A stretch of DNA of 64,000 bases. It comes from Ignavigranum ruoffiae (GTDB taxonomy: Bacteria; Bacillota; Bacilli; Lactobacillales; Aerococcaceae). A program made the position numbers and the translations under genes. The notes beneath the pieces were generated by a model. It was not told where the DNA came from. It saw nothing but the letters and a program-made list of their open reading frames with translations, and searched no databases. The stretch is from the NCBI RefSeq assembly GCF_900110675.1, contig NZ_FOEN01000006.1, positions 1 through 64,000 of the forward strand. The letters are read 5' to 3'. Positions 8,044 to 17,185 of this stretch are shown piece after piece; within the stretch, counting starts at the first letter, position 1, and every line of letters starts with the position of its first letter.

Positions 8044-9189
8044 ATGCGTATTCTTATAGCTACAGAGACTTTTTATCCGGCAACTGATGGAATTTGTACC
8101 CGCTTAGCTCATTTTGTCGTTGATTTCAAGAAACGAGGCCATGAAGTCCTAGTCCTATCCCCTGATTTAGGTATTACAGAATATCAAGGTGTTCCAGTTA
8201 AGGGCTTGGATACGATTAAATTCCCTTTTTATGGGACCCGGCCTTGGGGCTTACCCAACCGACAGATTCGTCAGATTATTGAAGAATTCAATCCGGATAT
8301 TGTCCACGCAGTCAATCCATTCTCACTAGCAACTTCAGCTGTACATTATGCGACCAAACTAAATATTCCCTTATTGACTTCCTACCATACCCATATGCCT
8401 GATTATTTGGATTACTATAATATGGGTCTGTTAAAGCCAGTTCTTTGGGAATATATCCGCCTGTGGCATAAGCAAGCTGATTATAATATTACCGTGTCAA
8501 AGAGCTTATTAGAAGAGCTCGAAGAACATGGGATTGAGACCCAGGCCGTGCTACCTCGTGGACTAGATTTGAGTGGTCGTCATCCTAAATACTTTGATTC
8601 GAAACTCTATGAAGAGTTGACCTTTCATATGAATCATCAAAAATTATTGGTCTATGTTGGCCGCTTAGCCTCAGAAAAAGGTCTTCGCCAGTTAAAGAAT
8701 ATTTTTAACCATCGGGATGATATTTGTTTAGCTTTTGTTGGGGATGGCCCTGAGCGAGAAGAATTACAGACCTACTTTGCCGGGACCAAGACAACTTTCC
8801 TTGGCTTTAAATATGGGGAAGAATTATCCAGAGCCTTTGCTACCGGTGATGCCTTTATATTCCCGTCAGTTTCTGAAACCTTCGGCTTAGTCATTTCCGA
8901 AGCGATGGCTTCCGGCTTACCAGTAATTGCTGCTGAAAGCCAACCAACCTTGGAACAAATTAAACCGATGGAGACAGGGATTACTTTCGAGAACAACAAT
9001 GAAACTAGCCTGATGGAAGCTCTTAAGGTCTTGGACCAACCCTTACTTCTTCAGAAATTTAAGTTAGCAGGTCGGCGAGCGGTGGAAGGCTATACTTGGG
9101 AGAATGCCAGTCAAACCTTGTTAGAATACTACCAACGAGCCATCGACCTTCATGATCAAGCTGACCAAAGATATCAAGCGATTATTTAG
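8044..9189 (+). CDS. Glycosyltransferase family 4 (GT-B fold)
   Basis: This is a nucleotide-sugar or polyprenyl-sugar transferase with the two-domain GT-B layout. The N-terminus MRILIATETFYPATDGICTR is the usual start of GT4 enzymes that act on lipid acceptors. The donor-binding E-X7-E signature lies at SETFGLVISEAM (about residues 278-289), followed by ASGLPVIAAES. Firmicute relatives make glycolipid anchors or decorate cell-wall polymers. The acceptor cannot be told here. It is monocistronic between its own promoter region and a clear terminator. Confidence 0.88.
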   Translation: MRILIATETFYPATDGICTRLAHFVVDFKKRGHEVLVLSPDLGITEYQGVPVKGLDTIKFPFYGTRPWGLPNRQIRQIIEEFNPDIVHAVNPFSLATSAVHYATKLNIPLLTSYHTHMPDYLDYYNMGLLKPVLWEYIRLWHKQADYNITVSKSLLEELEEHGIETQAVLPRGLDLSGRHPKYFDSKLYEELTFHMNHQKLLVYVGRLASEKGLRQLKNIFNHRDDICLAFVGDGPEREELQTYFAGTKTTFLGFKYGEELSRAFATGDAFIFPSVSETFGLVISEAMASGLPVIAAESQPTLEQIKPMETGITFENNNETSLMEALKVLDQPLLLQKFKLAGRRAVEGYTWENASQTLLEYYQRAIDLHDQADQRYQAII

Positions 9190-9266
9190 TAGGGTTAGTA
9201 ACACTGGACTCTCATTGCATCGAATTCTGTTCAAATCAACATGATTCAGCGTCAATCAAGCAATTC

Positions 9267-9309
9267 AAGAGACTTAGTAGTTCATTATTCGGCTATTAGG
9301 TCTCTTTTT
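9267..9309 (+). terminator. Intrinsic terminator after the GT4 gene
   Basis: AAGAGACTTAGTAG pairs with CTATTAGGTCTCTT (12 of 14, plus G-U) around a 15-base loop, followed by TTTTTGATTTT. It closes the GT4 transcript. The remaining 150 bp before gor hold only promoter-like sequence. Confidence 0.85.
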
Positions 9310-9462
9310 GATTTTAATGTAAATAATCTTAATTTGAGCAGTTGTCATTCTTTAACGAAATTGTTTCTCCAGTAGATAAATCCGGTCAAAAAATCCTTCT
9401 ATTAGCGATTTCAGCTTAATTGGGTTAAACTAATAAAGACTTATAAGATTGGAGGCCTTACT

Positions 9463-10812
9463 ATGAAAAAATATGATTTGATCGTCCTTGGTGGAGGGAG
9501 CGGAGGCATTGCTTCTGCCAATCGGGCCGGTATGTACGGGGCCAATGTCGCTGTAATAGAGGGCAAGGACCTAGGTGGAACATGTGTGAACCGAGGTTGT
9601 GTGCCAAAGAAAATTGGTTGGTATGCCAGTCAAATTGCTGAAGCCAGTCAGATTCTAGGCCCTGAATATGGTTTCGATATCAAGGTCGCTGGTTTTGATT
9701 ATGAGAAATTTCGAACCAGTCGCGATGCCTATATTCAACGTTCCCGAGATTCATATCTGAATCAATTTGAAAAGAACGGGGTCGAATATATTTCGGCTTA
9801 TGGTCAATTTGTTGATGACCATACGATTGAGGCCGATGGCGAACTCTATCAGGCGGATCACATCATTATTGCGACCGGGGGGCGTCCGGCACCATTGGAC
9901 TTACCCGGAAGTGACTTACTGGAGAATTCAGATGATGTCTTCGAATGGAATCAACTCCCCAAATCAATCGCCTTCCTTGGGGCTGGATATGTCGCGGTAG
10001 AATTAGCACAAATGTATCAAGCCTTAGGCGTTGAAACTCATTTGGTAATTCGCCACGACCGTCCTTTAAGAAGCTTCGATCAAATGCTCTCAGATAATTT
10101 GGTCAAGCATATGGAAGCGTCTAACTTGCATCTGCACAAGAATTTGAGCTTTGATGGCTTTCAAAAGACCTCTGATGGACGCATTGATTGTCTGAAAGAC
10201 GGTCAGGTTCTACTCACTGTCGACAAAGCGGTGGCCGCTGTTGGTCGGGTTCCCAATACCGAAAACTTAGGACTCGACAAGACCAGTATAGAGCTAGATG
10301 ATCAAGGATATATCAAAATCGATGATAGTCATCAAACAACCGCTAAAGGGGTCTATGCAGTCGGCGACGTGAGTGGCAAGATAGCCTTGACACCGGTAGC
10401 TATCCGAGCTGGTCGTCAAGTCGCTGAATTTCTCTTTAATCAGGCTGAAAGCTCGGCCATCGATTATCAGAATATTCCGACCGTGATTTTCGCCCATCCA
10501 GCGATTGGTACGATTGGTTACAGCGAATCAGAGGCTAAAGAGAAATTTGGTTCAGACCAGATTAAAGTATATCAAAGTCGCTTCTTCTCAATGTACCATT
10601 CTGCAGGGAATCACCGTCAGGCCTGTGATTTCAAATTGGTCTGTTTAGGGGAAGAAGAGAAGGTCATCGGTATGCATGGGATTGGTTATGGTGTTGATGA
10701 GATGATCCAAGGCTTTGGTGTAGCCATCAAGATGGGAGCAACAAAATCTCAATGGGATGCTATTATTGCCATCCATCCAACCGGGTCTGAAGAATTTGTG
10801 ACAATGCGCTAG
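9463..10812 (+). CDS. gor: Glutathione-disulfide reductase
   Basis: This is an NADPH-dependent flavoenzyme that reduces glutathione disulfide. It has an N-terminal FAD-binding GGGSGG, the redox-active dithiol in GGTCVNRGCVPKK (C41 and C46), a second Rossmann motif (GAGYVAVELAQ), the FAD GVYAVGDV motif and the C-terminal HPTGSEE with catalytic H438. The CVNRGCVPKK context separates it from dihydrolipoamide and mercuric reductases. The length of 449 residues is standard. The start has a strong GGAGG. Its presence implies that the cell makes or imports glutathione. The glutaredoxin-like and VOC genes near 32-33 kb fit that. Confidence 0.95.
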   Translation: MKKYDLIVLGGGSGGIASANRAGMYGANVAVIEGKDLGGTCVNRGCVPKKIGWYASQIAEASQILGPEYGFDIKVAGFDYEKFRTSRDAYIQRSRDSYLNQFEKNGVEYISAYGQFVDDHTIEADGELYQADHIIIATGGRPAPLDLPGSDLLENSDDVFEWNQLPKSIAFLGAGYVAVELAQMYQALGVETHLVIRHDRPLRSFDQMLSDNLVKHMEASNLHLHKNLSFDGFQKTSDGRIDCLKDGQVLLTVDKAVAAVGRVPNTENLGLDKTSIELDDQGYIKIDDSHQTTAKGVYAVGDVSGKIALTPVAIRAGRQVAEFLFNQAESSAIDYQNIPTVIFAHPAIGTIGYSESEAKEKFGSDQIKVYQSRFFSMYHSAGNHRQACDFKLVCLGEEEKVIGMHGIGYGVDEMIQGFGVAIKMGATKSQWDAIIAIHPTGSEEFVTMR

Positions 10813-10822
10813 TGTATATTGT

Positions 10823-10851
10823 TTGCCTGTAATTTCAGATAGGCTTATAAT
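10823..10851 (+). promoter_or_regulatory. SigmaA-type promoter for the GlsB-like gene
   Basis: TTGCCT and TATAAT are separated by 17 bp, about 35 bp upstream of the start codon. The spacer contains a GCCT...AGGC dyad. Confidence 0.7.
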
Positions 10852-10886
10852 TAAGACAGTATAAGAATTCCTTTTACTAGAAAGAG

Positions 10887-11135
10887 GTGAAACAAATGAT
10901 CTGGTCACTTATTGTAGGTGGAGTTTTAGGATGGCTTGCTGGTTTGATTATGGGTAAAGATATCCCAGGTGGAATTATTGGTAATATTATTGCAGGATTC
11001 CTAGGATCATGGGTTGGTAACCAATTTTTTGCCGGTTTCGGACCTGAAGTTGGAGGATTCTATATTGTTCCAACCATACTAGGTGCAATTATATTAATTG
11101 CCGTAATTTCGTTTATTCTGAAACGTACCCGCTAG
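10887..11135 (+). CDS. GlsB/YeaQ/YmgE-family stress-response membrane protein
   Basis: This small hydrophobic protein of 82 residues consists of three membrane segments rich in glycine (GGVLGWLAGLIMG, GGIIGNIIAGFLGSWVG, IIVPTILGAIILIAVISFIL-like). That is the typical transglycosylase-associated or GlsB pattern. Relatives accompany general or envelope stress responses, but the molecular role is not established. It is transcribed alone from a clear promoter and ends in a terminator. AAAGAGGTG precedes the ATG. Confidence 0.9.
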   Translation: MKQMIWSLIVGGVLGWLAGLIMGKDIPGGIIGNIIAGFLGSWVGNQFFAGFGPEVGGFYIVPTILGAIILIAVISFILKRTR

Positions 11136-11157
11136 TTACTAGCTAATCGGGATTAAA

Positions 11158-11197
11158 AATAGTGGAGAGATGATTCAGTCTCTTCACTATTATTTTG
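11158..11197 (+). terminator. Intrinsic terminator after the GlsB-like gene
   Basis: AATAGTGGAGAGA pairs with TCTCTTCACTATT around an 8-base loop and is followed by ATTTTGTTT. Confidence 0.85.
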
Positions 11198-11264
11198 TTT
11201 AAGCAGTTTATGCCTTATGATGAAGTTATGCAAAGACACAAGTAATTGAATAGGGAGCGATAAC

Positions 11265-12035
11265 ATGTCTTTCAATGTACAGGATGGGATTTACCAAGCA
11301 AGATATCAACAAGCCACTTCTTTGAATGCCCAGGAACAGATTATGGTTCTATTAGAGAATGTGCTTAAGACTTCGGTAGACCATGATCAGATTTTCCGCC
11401 GCGATTTAGACCAGCATTTGTTTAACGAAAAGTATTCCATTTGGGTCATTACTCAATATCATTTGCGTTTGTACCAGTTTCCCAAAATCAATCAGACCTA
11501 CACAATTGATACACGGGTGGTGCAATTAAATAGTTTTTTTGTTGCACGCTATTTCCGGGTCATCCAAGACGACCAAGTTTGTGCGGAAATTCATATTCAA
11601 TTTGTCGGAATTGATTTTAAAGAGCGCAATGTCGTTCGGCTCGATACGGATAAATTTATTCAGGCAGATTTGATTGATTGGGACCAACAATATAAATTTA
11701 GAAAAATTAAATTACCTCAAGGACTTGAAGATGGCCCTAGTCTGGCGTATGCTATTAAGATGAGTGATATTGATGAAAATCAACATGTAAATAATTTAGT
11801 CTACATCCGTTGGTGTCTTGAAGCGATGAAGCAGCTGAATATAGATTGGCAGTTACCTTTAATGGTCAATGTGAAGTATGGTCAGGAAATCTTGCCACAA
11901 GCGCAGATATTAATCTATGCTGACACCAATGTCCAAGACGATCAAAAAAAGACCAGCTTTAAAATAAAAAATCTAACGACTGGAGATGAAGCCAGTCGCT
12001 TAGAATTTGAATGGGAGCTATCAGAGAAGGAGTAA
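11265..12035 (+). CDS. Acyl-ACP thioesterase
   Basis: This is a double hot-dog protein of 256 residues that hydrolyses acyl-acyl carrier protein to free fatty acid. The second hot-dog repeat carries the catalytic Asp/Asn/His signature DENQHVNNLVYIRW (about residues 170-183). The first repeat contains RRDLDQHLFNEKYSIWVITQYHL. These match the FatA/FatB-like acyl-ACP thioesterase family found in lactic acid bacteria. It is followed six bases later by map and is probably co-transcribed. The physiological product chain length is unknown. Confidence 0.92.
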   Translation: MSFNVQDGIYQARYQQATSLNAQEQIMVLLENVLKTSVDHDQIFRRDLDQHLFNEKYSIWVITQYHLRLYQFPKINQTYTIDTRVVQLNSFFVARYFRVIQDDQVCAEIHIQFVGIDFKERNVVRLDTDKFIQADLIDWDQQYKFRKIKLPQGLEDGPSLAYAIKMSDIDENQHVNNLVYIRWCLEAMKQLNIDWQLPLMVNVKYGQEILPQAQILIYADTNVQDDQKKTSFKIKNLTTGDEASRLEFEWELSEKE

Positions 12036-12041
12036 TATAAG

Positions 12042-12803
12042 ATGATCACACTTAAGTCAGACAGAGAAATCGCCCTTATGAAAGAATCAGGTGCTATCCT
12101 GGCCGGGATTCACCGGGAGTTGAGAGACTTTATCAAGGTTGGGGTGACCACGGCAGAAATTGATCGTTTCGTTCAAGATAAGATTGAAAGTCAAGATGCT
12201 GTGGCTGCTCAAATTGGCTACGAAGGCTATCAATTTGCCACTTGCACCAGTGTCAATGATGAAATCTGCCATGGTTTCCCATCTTCTTACGCTTTGAAAG
12301 CTGGAGACATTGTCAAAGTTGATTTCTGTGTCGATTTGGACGGAGCGATTTCAGATTCTTGTTGGTGCTATGCAGTCGGGCAGATTGATCCGGAACATCA
12401 ACGCTTAATGGATGTGACCCGAAAAGCCCTAGAATTAGGCATTGAACAAGCTCAAGTGGGGAATCGGGTCGGCGATATTGGCCATGCTATTCAGACCTAT
12501 GTTGAAGCTCAAGGATTTGGCGTCGTGCGTGATTTCGTCGGTCATGGGATTGGTCCAACGATACATGAAGGGCCGATGGTACCTCATTATGGTGAAGCTG
12601 GTAAAGGCCAACGCTTAAAAGAAGGCATGACTATCACCATAGAGCCGATGATTACTACCGGGACTTGGCGGATGAAGATGGATGATAATGGTTGGACAGC
12701 CCGGACTCGTGATGGGGGTTATTGTGCCCAATATGAACATTCTCTAGTCATTACCAAAGATGGCCCCGTCTTGCTGACCGATCAAGAAGAGATTGTTAGC
12801 TAA
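12042..12803 (+). CDS. map: Methionine aminopeptidase, type I
   Basis: This enzyme removes the initiator methionine from nascent proteins. It is an M24 pita-bread metalloprotease of 253 residues. The metal-binding aspartates lie in VKVDFCVDLDGAISDSCW, the histidine in GHGIGPTIHEGP and the C-terminal glutamates in TIEPMI and YEHSLVIT. The N-terminus reads ITLKSDREIALMKESGAILA, typical of type I enzymes. The short N-terminal region lacks a zinc-finger extension. It is linked to the thioesterase gene by a 6-bp gap containing part of its ribosome site (GAAGGAG). Confidence 0.96.
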   Translation: MITLKSDREIALMKESGAILAGIHRELRDFIKVGVTTAEIDRFVQDKIESQDAVAAQIGYEGYQFATCTSVNDEICHGFPSSYALKAGDIVKVDFCVDLDGAISDSCWCYAVGQIDPEHQRLMDVTRKALELGIEQAQVGNRVGDIGHAIQTYVEAQGFGVVRDFVGHGIGPTIHEGPMVPHYGEAGKGQRLKEGMTITIEPMITTGTWRMKMDDNGWTARTRDGGYCAQYEHSLVITKDGPVLLTDQEEIVS

Positions 12804-12826
12804 GTTTAAAACGTAAATAAGTATAT

Positions 12827-12867
12827 GCCTATAGCTTGAGGTGTCATCCTGGCTATAGGCGTTTTTT
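12827..12867 (+). terminator. Intrinsic terminator after map
   Basis: GCCTATAGC pairs perfectly with GCTATAGGC around a 16-base loop and is followed by six T residues. Confidence 0.92.
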
Positions 12868-12881
12868 ATGGTTGTAATATA

Positions 12882-12919
12882 AATAAGAGGAGGCTTTAGA
12901 AAGTAACCCTCCTCTTATT
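12882..12919 (-). terminator. Hairpin downstream of galU (minus strand)
   Basis: AATAAGAGGAGG and CCTCCTCTTATT form a perfect 12-bp stem with a 14-base loop. It lies between the convergent map and galU genes. On the minus strand it is followed by TTATATTA rather than a full T run, so it is a weaker terminator for the galU transcript. Confidence 0.7.
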
Positions 12920-12959
12920 ATGCACTGTATTGACAAAGCGTCCCAATTATTAAAGTGGG

Positions 12960-13838
12960 TTAAGCTAGGAAATCATCCGTCAGTTTAATAATGTAATCTT
13001 TGAGTTGGTCCTTGATTTGTGGATGATTAAGCCCATATTCAATACTCATTTCAAGGAATCCAAGTTTATTGCCAACATCGTAACGTCGACCGGTGAACTC
13101 TTTGGCAAAGACTCTTTGGGTCTTATTCAAGCGGTCAATCGCATCGGTAAGTTGGATTTCACCACCTGCTCCTGGACTTTGGGTTTCTAAAAGTTCAAAA
13201 ATCTCAGGGGTTAGTAGGTAACGCCCAATAATGGCTAGATTGCTTGGTGCGTCTTCGGGTTTTGGTTTTTCAACAAAATAATTGACATTGTGAATGCCGG
13301 GAGCAAATTCGCCTTCAGGAGCTACAATCCCGTATTTTGAAGTGTCTTCATGAGGAACTACCATCACCGCAATGGCCGAAGCGTGGGTTTGATCATACAC
13401 ATTCATTAATTGCTTGGTTAAAGGCACAGGGCTGGCCATAATGTCATCACCAAGCATGACAATAAATGGTTCATTACCGACAAAAGCTTTGGCTTGAAGG
13501 ACGGCATGTCCTAATCCTTTGGGGTAGGATTGGCGAACAAAGAATAGATTGATATCGGTTGTTTCTTTAACTAAGGCTAAAAGTTCTTCTTGAGCCTTCA
13601 AATTTAGGAACTCCTCTAATTCAATATTTGAATCGAAATGATCTTCAATCGTTCGCTTGGACTTTCCCGTTACAATCAGAATATCTTCAATACCTGAAGC
13701 CATCGCTTCCTCCACAATAAATTGAATGGTGGGTTTATCAACGATGGGTAGCATCTCTTTGGCCATAGCCTTGGTAGCAGGTAGAAAACGAGTACCTAAA
13801 CCAGCAGCGGGTATCACTGCTTTTCTAACTTTAGTCAA
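12960..13838 (-). CDS. galU: UTP-glucose-1-phosphate uridylyltransferase
   Basis: GalU makes UDP-glucose from UTP and glucose 1-phosphate. The N-terminal nucleotide-binding signature is [24 protein letters not shown] (in two parts, residues 8-31). [11 protein letters not shown] and [13 protein letters not shown] are also typical. Its 292 residues are standard. The start is TTG with AGGAGG seven bases upstream. This TTG overlaps the end of the upstream glycosyltransferase by eight bases, so translation is probably coupled. UDP-glucose feeds GalE and Ugd encoded 4-6 kb away on the other strand. Confidence 0.96.
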   Translation of the reverse strand: MTKVRKAVIPAAGLGTRFLPATKAMAKEMLPIVDKPTIQFIVEEAMASGIEDILIVTGKSKRTIEDHFDSNIELEEFLNLKAQEELLALVKETTDINLFFVRQSYPKGLGHAVLQAKAFVGNEPFIVMLGDDIMASPVPLTKQLMNVYDQTHASAIAVMVVPHEDTSKYGIVAPEGEFAPGIHNVNYFVEKPKPEDAPSNLAIIGRYLLTPEIFELLETQSPGAGGEIQLTDAIDRLNKTQRVFAKEFTGRRYDVGNKLGFLEMSIEYGLNHPQIKDQLKDYIIKLTDDFLA

Positions 13839-14958
13839 GGGAATCCTCCTTTAATATTGCTTGGTAGATGTTTAAATATTGCTGTTGAATTTGATCCCAG
13901 TCAAATTGTCGGCTGGCAACGATGCCTGCTTGACTCAGCTGGTGATAATGGTCTTCGATATATTTAATCGCATCGATAAAACCATCTGTATCATTGCGAT
14001 CAACGCTGACGCCCACCTGGTAATTAGGAAAGTAACTATCAAAGCCTTGCCCTTTAGTATAAATCAAGGGGAGTCCTTGACTCATGGCCTCAACATAGAC
14101 TAAGCCGAAAGTTTCAGGAGCGGAGAGCAAGGCAAAGAGATCCATCTCCCGATAGAGTTGGCTGAGTTCTTCTTTGGCTTTGGGCCCATGATAGTGAACC
14201 AAGGGGTGGGCTTGTAACTCTGCGACAATTTTAGGGTTCCAATCGGGTCCGACGATATGGAGCTCAGCAGGTCCCAAAGCATCGTTGTATGCTTGAACCA
14301 TGGCTGCCAGTTGAGGGAAGCGTTTCAGACCCATAATTTTGCCCGTAGAAACTATTTTAAGCGGTTGCTGTAGAGGCAGGTTTCTAGCCTGTCCTTGTTG
14401 TTGATGCCAGAAAGCATCAATGCCATTAGGAATGACCTGACTCTTACCTTGCAATTCCGCCCGCAATTTCTCTGGAATATATTTATCATACAAGATTTGT
14501 TCGGTATTCTTGGAAATAAAGATGATTTGATTGGCTTCCTGAAGAATCTTAATTCCCATTGATCTCAGCCAAGGCATTCGCCCGAAGAAGGTATTGATAT
14601 CTGTATTTCGTACTGCCACCAAATAAGCTAGGCCAAACCGTTGCTTCAATTGATAGGCCAACCAACCATTAGAAAAAAGCGAATGGGCATGGACTAAATC
14701 AAACTCTGAGAATTGATACTGACCTAATAAGTCTTTGAGAATTTTATAGTGTTTCAAATGGAAGAAGAGTCGATCGACTTGGTTATAGACTCGAACACAA
14801 CGACTATAAACTCCTGAGACGGCCAAGCGTTCTTGAGGAAATTGGCGGGCAATTGGGACATAAACATCAATATCTAGCCCTTGATCAACTTGACGGTTGT
14901 ATAATTGCGCATACAAAGGCGTCGTTGAAAAATATGAGTTGATATGTAATAGCTTCAT
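13831..14958 (-). CDS. Glycosyltransferase family 4
   Basis: This GT-B glycosyltransferase of 375 residues has an N-terminal acceptor domain ([20 protein letters not shown]) and a C-terminal donor domain. The E-X7-E motif is in [21 protein letters not shown] (about residues 278-298, not counted exactly). [19 protein letters not shown] is the usual start of the second domain. Overlap with galU supports a role in polysaccharide or glycolipid synthesis using UDP-sugars. The acceptor and linkage are unknown. The start ATG has a weak GGGGACGAG site. Confidence 0.88.
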   Translation of the reverse strand: MKLLHINSYFSTTPLYAQLYNRQVDQGLDIDVYVPIARQFPQERLAVSGVYSRCVRVYNQVDRLFFHLKHYKILKDLLGQYQFSEFDLVHAHSLFSNGWLAYQLKQRFGLAYLVAVRNTDINTFFGRMPWLRSMGIKILQEANQIIFISKNTEQILYDKYIPEKLRAELQGKSQVIPNGIDAFWHQQQGQARNLPLQQPLKIVSTGKIMGLKRFPQLAAMVQAYNDALGPAELHIVGPDWNPKIVAELQAHPLVHYHGPKAKEELSQLYREMDLFALLSAPETFGLVYVEAMSQGLPLIYTKGQGFDSYFPNYQVGVSVDRNDTDGFIDAIKYIEDHYHQLSQAGIVASRQFDWDQIQQQYLNIYQAILKEDSLD

Positions 14959-14976
14959 TTAATCTCGTCCCCAGTC

Positions 14977-15240
14977 TCAAGCTTCACTTTCAATCTGTTC
15001 TTCTAATTCTTTCACGCGTTCTTCTAGGCTTTCAATACGTTGGTCCATTTCTTCAATCGACCCGCTCGGAGTTTCAGGAACGGTATTGGAAAAATACATA
15101 AAAGTTGCTAGGGCAACAAAAAGTAAGATAATTAAGACCACAATATAAAACCATCCGCTTCGGTCAAAGCGTTCGTCCATTTGGCCGAGTTGTTTACTGA
15201 TTTCTTGCTCAAGAGCAATTTTTTTCTCCTTATCATTCAT
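14977..15240 (-). CDS. Small membrane-anchored coiled-coil protein
   Basis: Function unknown. The 87-residue protein has a charged N-terminal helix (residues 1-28), one membrane segment (WFYIVVLIILLFVALATFMYF, about 31-51) and a C-terminal acidic heptad repeat (IEEMDQRIESLEERVKELEEQIE). It could be a scaffold or dimerising membrane factor. A good AAGGAGAG site precedes the ATG. It lies between the M29 aminopeptidase and the galU-linked glycosyltransferase, all on the minus strand with short gaps, so it may be part of one operon. Confidence 0.75.
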   Translation of the reverse strand: MNDKEKKIALEQEISKQLGQMDERFDRSGWFYIVVLIILLFVALATFMYFSNTVPETPSGSIEEMDQRIESLEERVKELEEQIESEA

Positions 15241-15262
15241 GAAATCTCTCCTTTATTTAACA

Positions 15263-16501
15263 TTAAATAGCCCATTCTCCTTTGCGGAAGATTGGCACAC
15301 GGCTACCGTCTTCGCGGATACCGTCAATATCCATTTCTGCATTCCCCACCATAAAGTCAACATGGACATTTGACCGATTTAAGCCGGCTTCTTTTAATTC
15401 CTCAGCTGACATCTTCGTTCCCCCTTGCAAGTTTGAAGGATAAGCTTGTCCGACGGCAATATGGTTAGATGCATTCTCGTCGAAGAGGGTATTAAAGAAA
15501 GTTAGGCCAGATTGCGAAATAGGTGAGCGATGCGCTACTAGAGCGACTTCTCCTAGAGATTTAGATCCTTCGTTGTCAAAGACTAAATTACGAATTGTAT
15601 CTTGACCTTCGTCAGCAGTAACATCAACGATTTCACCGTCTTTAAAAGTAAAGGTCATGCCGTCGATAACAGTTCCACCATAGGCCAGTGGCTTAGACGA
15701 ACGAATTACACCATCAGCGCGGCGGAAATCTGGAGCGGTAAAGACTTCTTCAGTAGGCATATTGGCAATAAAGACTTCATCTGCCTCATTATGGCTCCCA
15801 GCAGATTCCCAAATATGATTCTTAGGTAAACCAATCGTCAGGTCGGTGCCAGGTGCTTGGTAATGAAGGGCGTCAAATTGGTTATCATTCAAGAATTTTG
15901 CTTTTTCTTGCAAACGAGCTTCATGTTCATCCCAAGCCTTGATTGGATCATCTTCATAGACCCGAGCGGTCTTAAAGATTTGGTCCCAAAGGGCATCCAC
16001 TTGAGCTTCTTCACTTTCTAAGTCAGGGAAGACCAGTTTGGCCCATTCTTTACCAGCTCCAGCGGCCACAATCCAAGAGACCACATTGGCTTGGGTAGCA
16101 TTGCGGACAAATTCTAAGGCCTTAGAATTGGCTAAGTTTACCGCAGAAATCTTCTTCGCATCGATCCCTTTTAAGGCATTTGGGTTAGCTGAACGTAGGG
16201 CAATGCGTTTGGCTCTTTTTTCCAATAGATCTTCGGCTTCGTCCACTTTATATTGAGGAATATCGGTTAAATCCTCAGTGGCCATATGTTCAAAATTGAG
16301 GCGGGTAATGTCATCGTCAACCCATTTAATGACCACTTCTTTGGCCCCAGCTTGGTAGGCACTCTTAGTCAATAAACGAACAAGCGGAGCAATTTCAATA
16401 TCGGCGTTAATCTGTACATAATCATCTTTCTTAACACTGAGACCTTTATGAATAATTAAATCTGCATATTTAGCGAGTAATTGATCAAAATTCTTTAACA
16501 T
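15263..16501 (-). CDS. M29-family aminopeptidase (AmpS/PepS-like)
   Basis: This cytoplasmic metallo-aminopeptidase has 412 residues, normal for the AmpS/PepS/AmpT family. Typical segments are YADLIIHKGLSVKKDDYVQINADIE at the N-terminus, the central DLTIGLPKNHIWESAG and NMPTEEVFTAPD, and the C-terminal GEVALVAHRSPISQSGLTFFNTLFDENASNHIA-type stretch that carries metal-binding Glu and His residues. It closes with HVDFMVGNAEMDIDG. It removes N-terminal residues from peptides, in keeping with the M3 peptidase elsewhere in the window. The start ATG has GAAAGTGGG upstream. Confidence 0.94.
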   Translation of the reverse strand: MLKNFDQLLAKYADLIIHKGLSVKKDDYVQINADIEIAPLVRLLTKSAYQAGAKEVVIKWVDDDITRLNFEHMATEDLTDIPQYKVDEAEDLLEKRAKRIALRSANPNALKGIDAKKISAVNLANSKALEFVRNATQANVVSWIVAAGAGKEWAKLVFPDLESEEAQVDALWDQIFKTARVYEDDPIKAWDEHEARLQEKAKFLNDNQFDALHYQAPGTDLTIGLPKNHIWESAGSHNEADEVFIANMPTEEVFTAPDFRRADGVIRSSKPLAYGGTVIDGMTFTFKDGEIVDVTADEGQDTIRNLVFDNEGSKSLGEVALVAHRSPISQSGLTFFNTLFDENASNHIAVGQAYPSNLQGGTKMSAEELKEAGLNRSNVHVDFMVGNAEMDIDGIREDGSRVPIFRKGEWAI

Positions 16502-16528
16502 TTTGTTTTCCCACTTTCTAATTTTAAT

Positions 16529-16975
16529 TTAGTCTAAATGTTGGACAATATCAGCTACTAAACGTTGCAACTCTGCTTCATCCTCTTCTTCAGGATATAG
16601 ATTAACTTTCACTCCAGGGCCGCCTTGGGTGGCACCCGCTTGGTCAAAGGCTGCTTCGAAATCATCAACCGCTGAGCAAAAGACCGGATAGAAATCGTCA
16701 CCTGAGCCAAAGACTCCATAAATTTTGCCTGACAGATCTAATTGACTGAGATCTTCATGGAAATCTTCCATCTCATCCGGTAACACGCCATCGACGCCAT
16801 AGGTGTAGGAACCCACCATCACGATGTCAAAGTCGAGGAAATCTTCGGCTTCAGCATCCATGACTTCATAGATGGTTACATTAATCCCATGTTCTTCTAA
16901 GGCATCTGCGACGATATCGACGCAGGCTTCGGTATTGCCAGTTAAACTGGTATAAATAATTAAAGCTTCACTCAT
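16529..16975 (-). CDS. Flavodoxin
   Basis: This is a short-chain flavodoxin of 148 residues that binds FMN and carries electrons in the cytoplasm. The phosphate-binding loop is YTSLTGNTEAC near residues 7-17, and the isoalloxazine loops are SYTYGVDGVLPDE and GSGDDFYPVFCSA. The protein is very acidic, as usual. I chose the ATG that begins MSEALII. The ATG three codons earlier directly abuts GAGG and leaves no spacer. It is 27 bases from the aminopeptidase gene. The redox partner is not encoded nearby. Confidence 0.92.
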   Translation of the reverse strand: MSEALIIYTSLTGNTEACVDIVADALEEHGINVTIYEVMDAEAEDFLDFDIVMVGSYTYGVDGVLPDEMEDFHEDLSQLDLSGKIYGVFGSGDDFYPVFCSAVDDFEAAFDQAGATQGGPGVKVNLYPEEEDEAELQRLVADIVQHLD

Positions 16976-17185
16976 CCGCACCATCCTCAGTAAATAAATT
17001 AATTCTAATGTATTATACCAAAAGATAAGAAAGACTTAAATTGAATTCCTTTAAATCTTAACATAGTGATTTTATATCTATAGGGGGGCTCAGAAACTTA
17101 TTGAGTTTTATTCGAATTTCTCTCGGACGGTCAACAGATTATGCTATAATGATTCGGAAGCAAATAAAACCGAGGAGGTCCAACA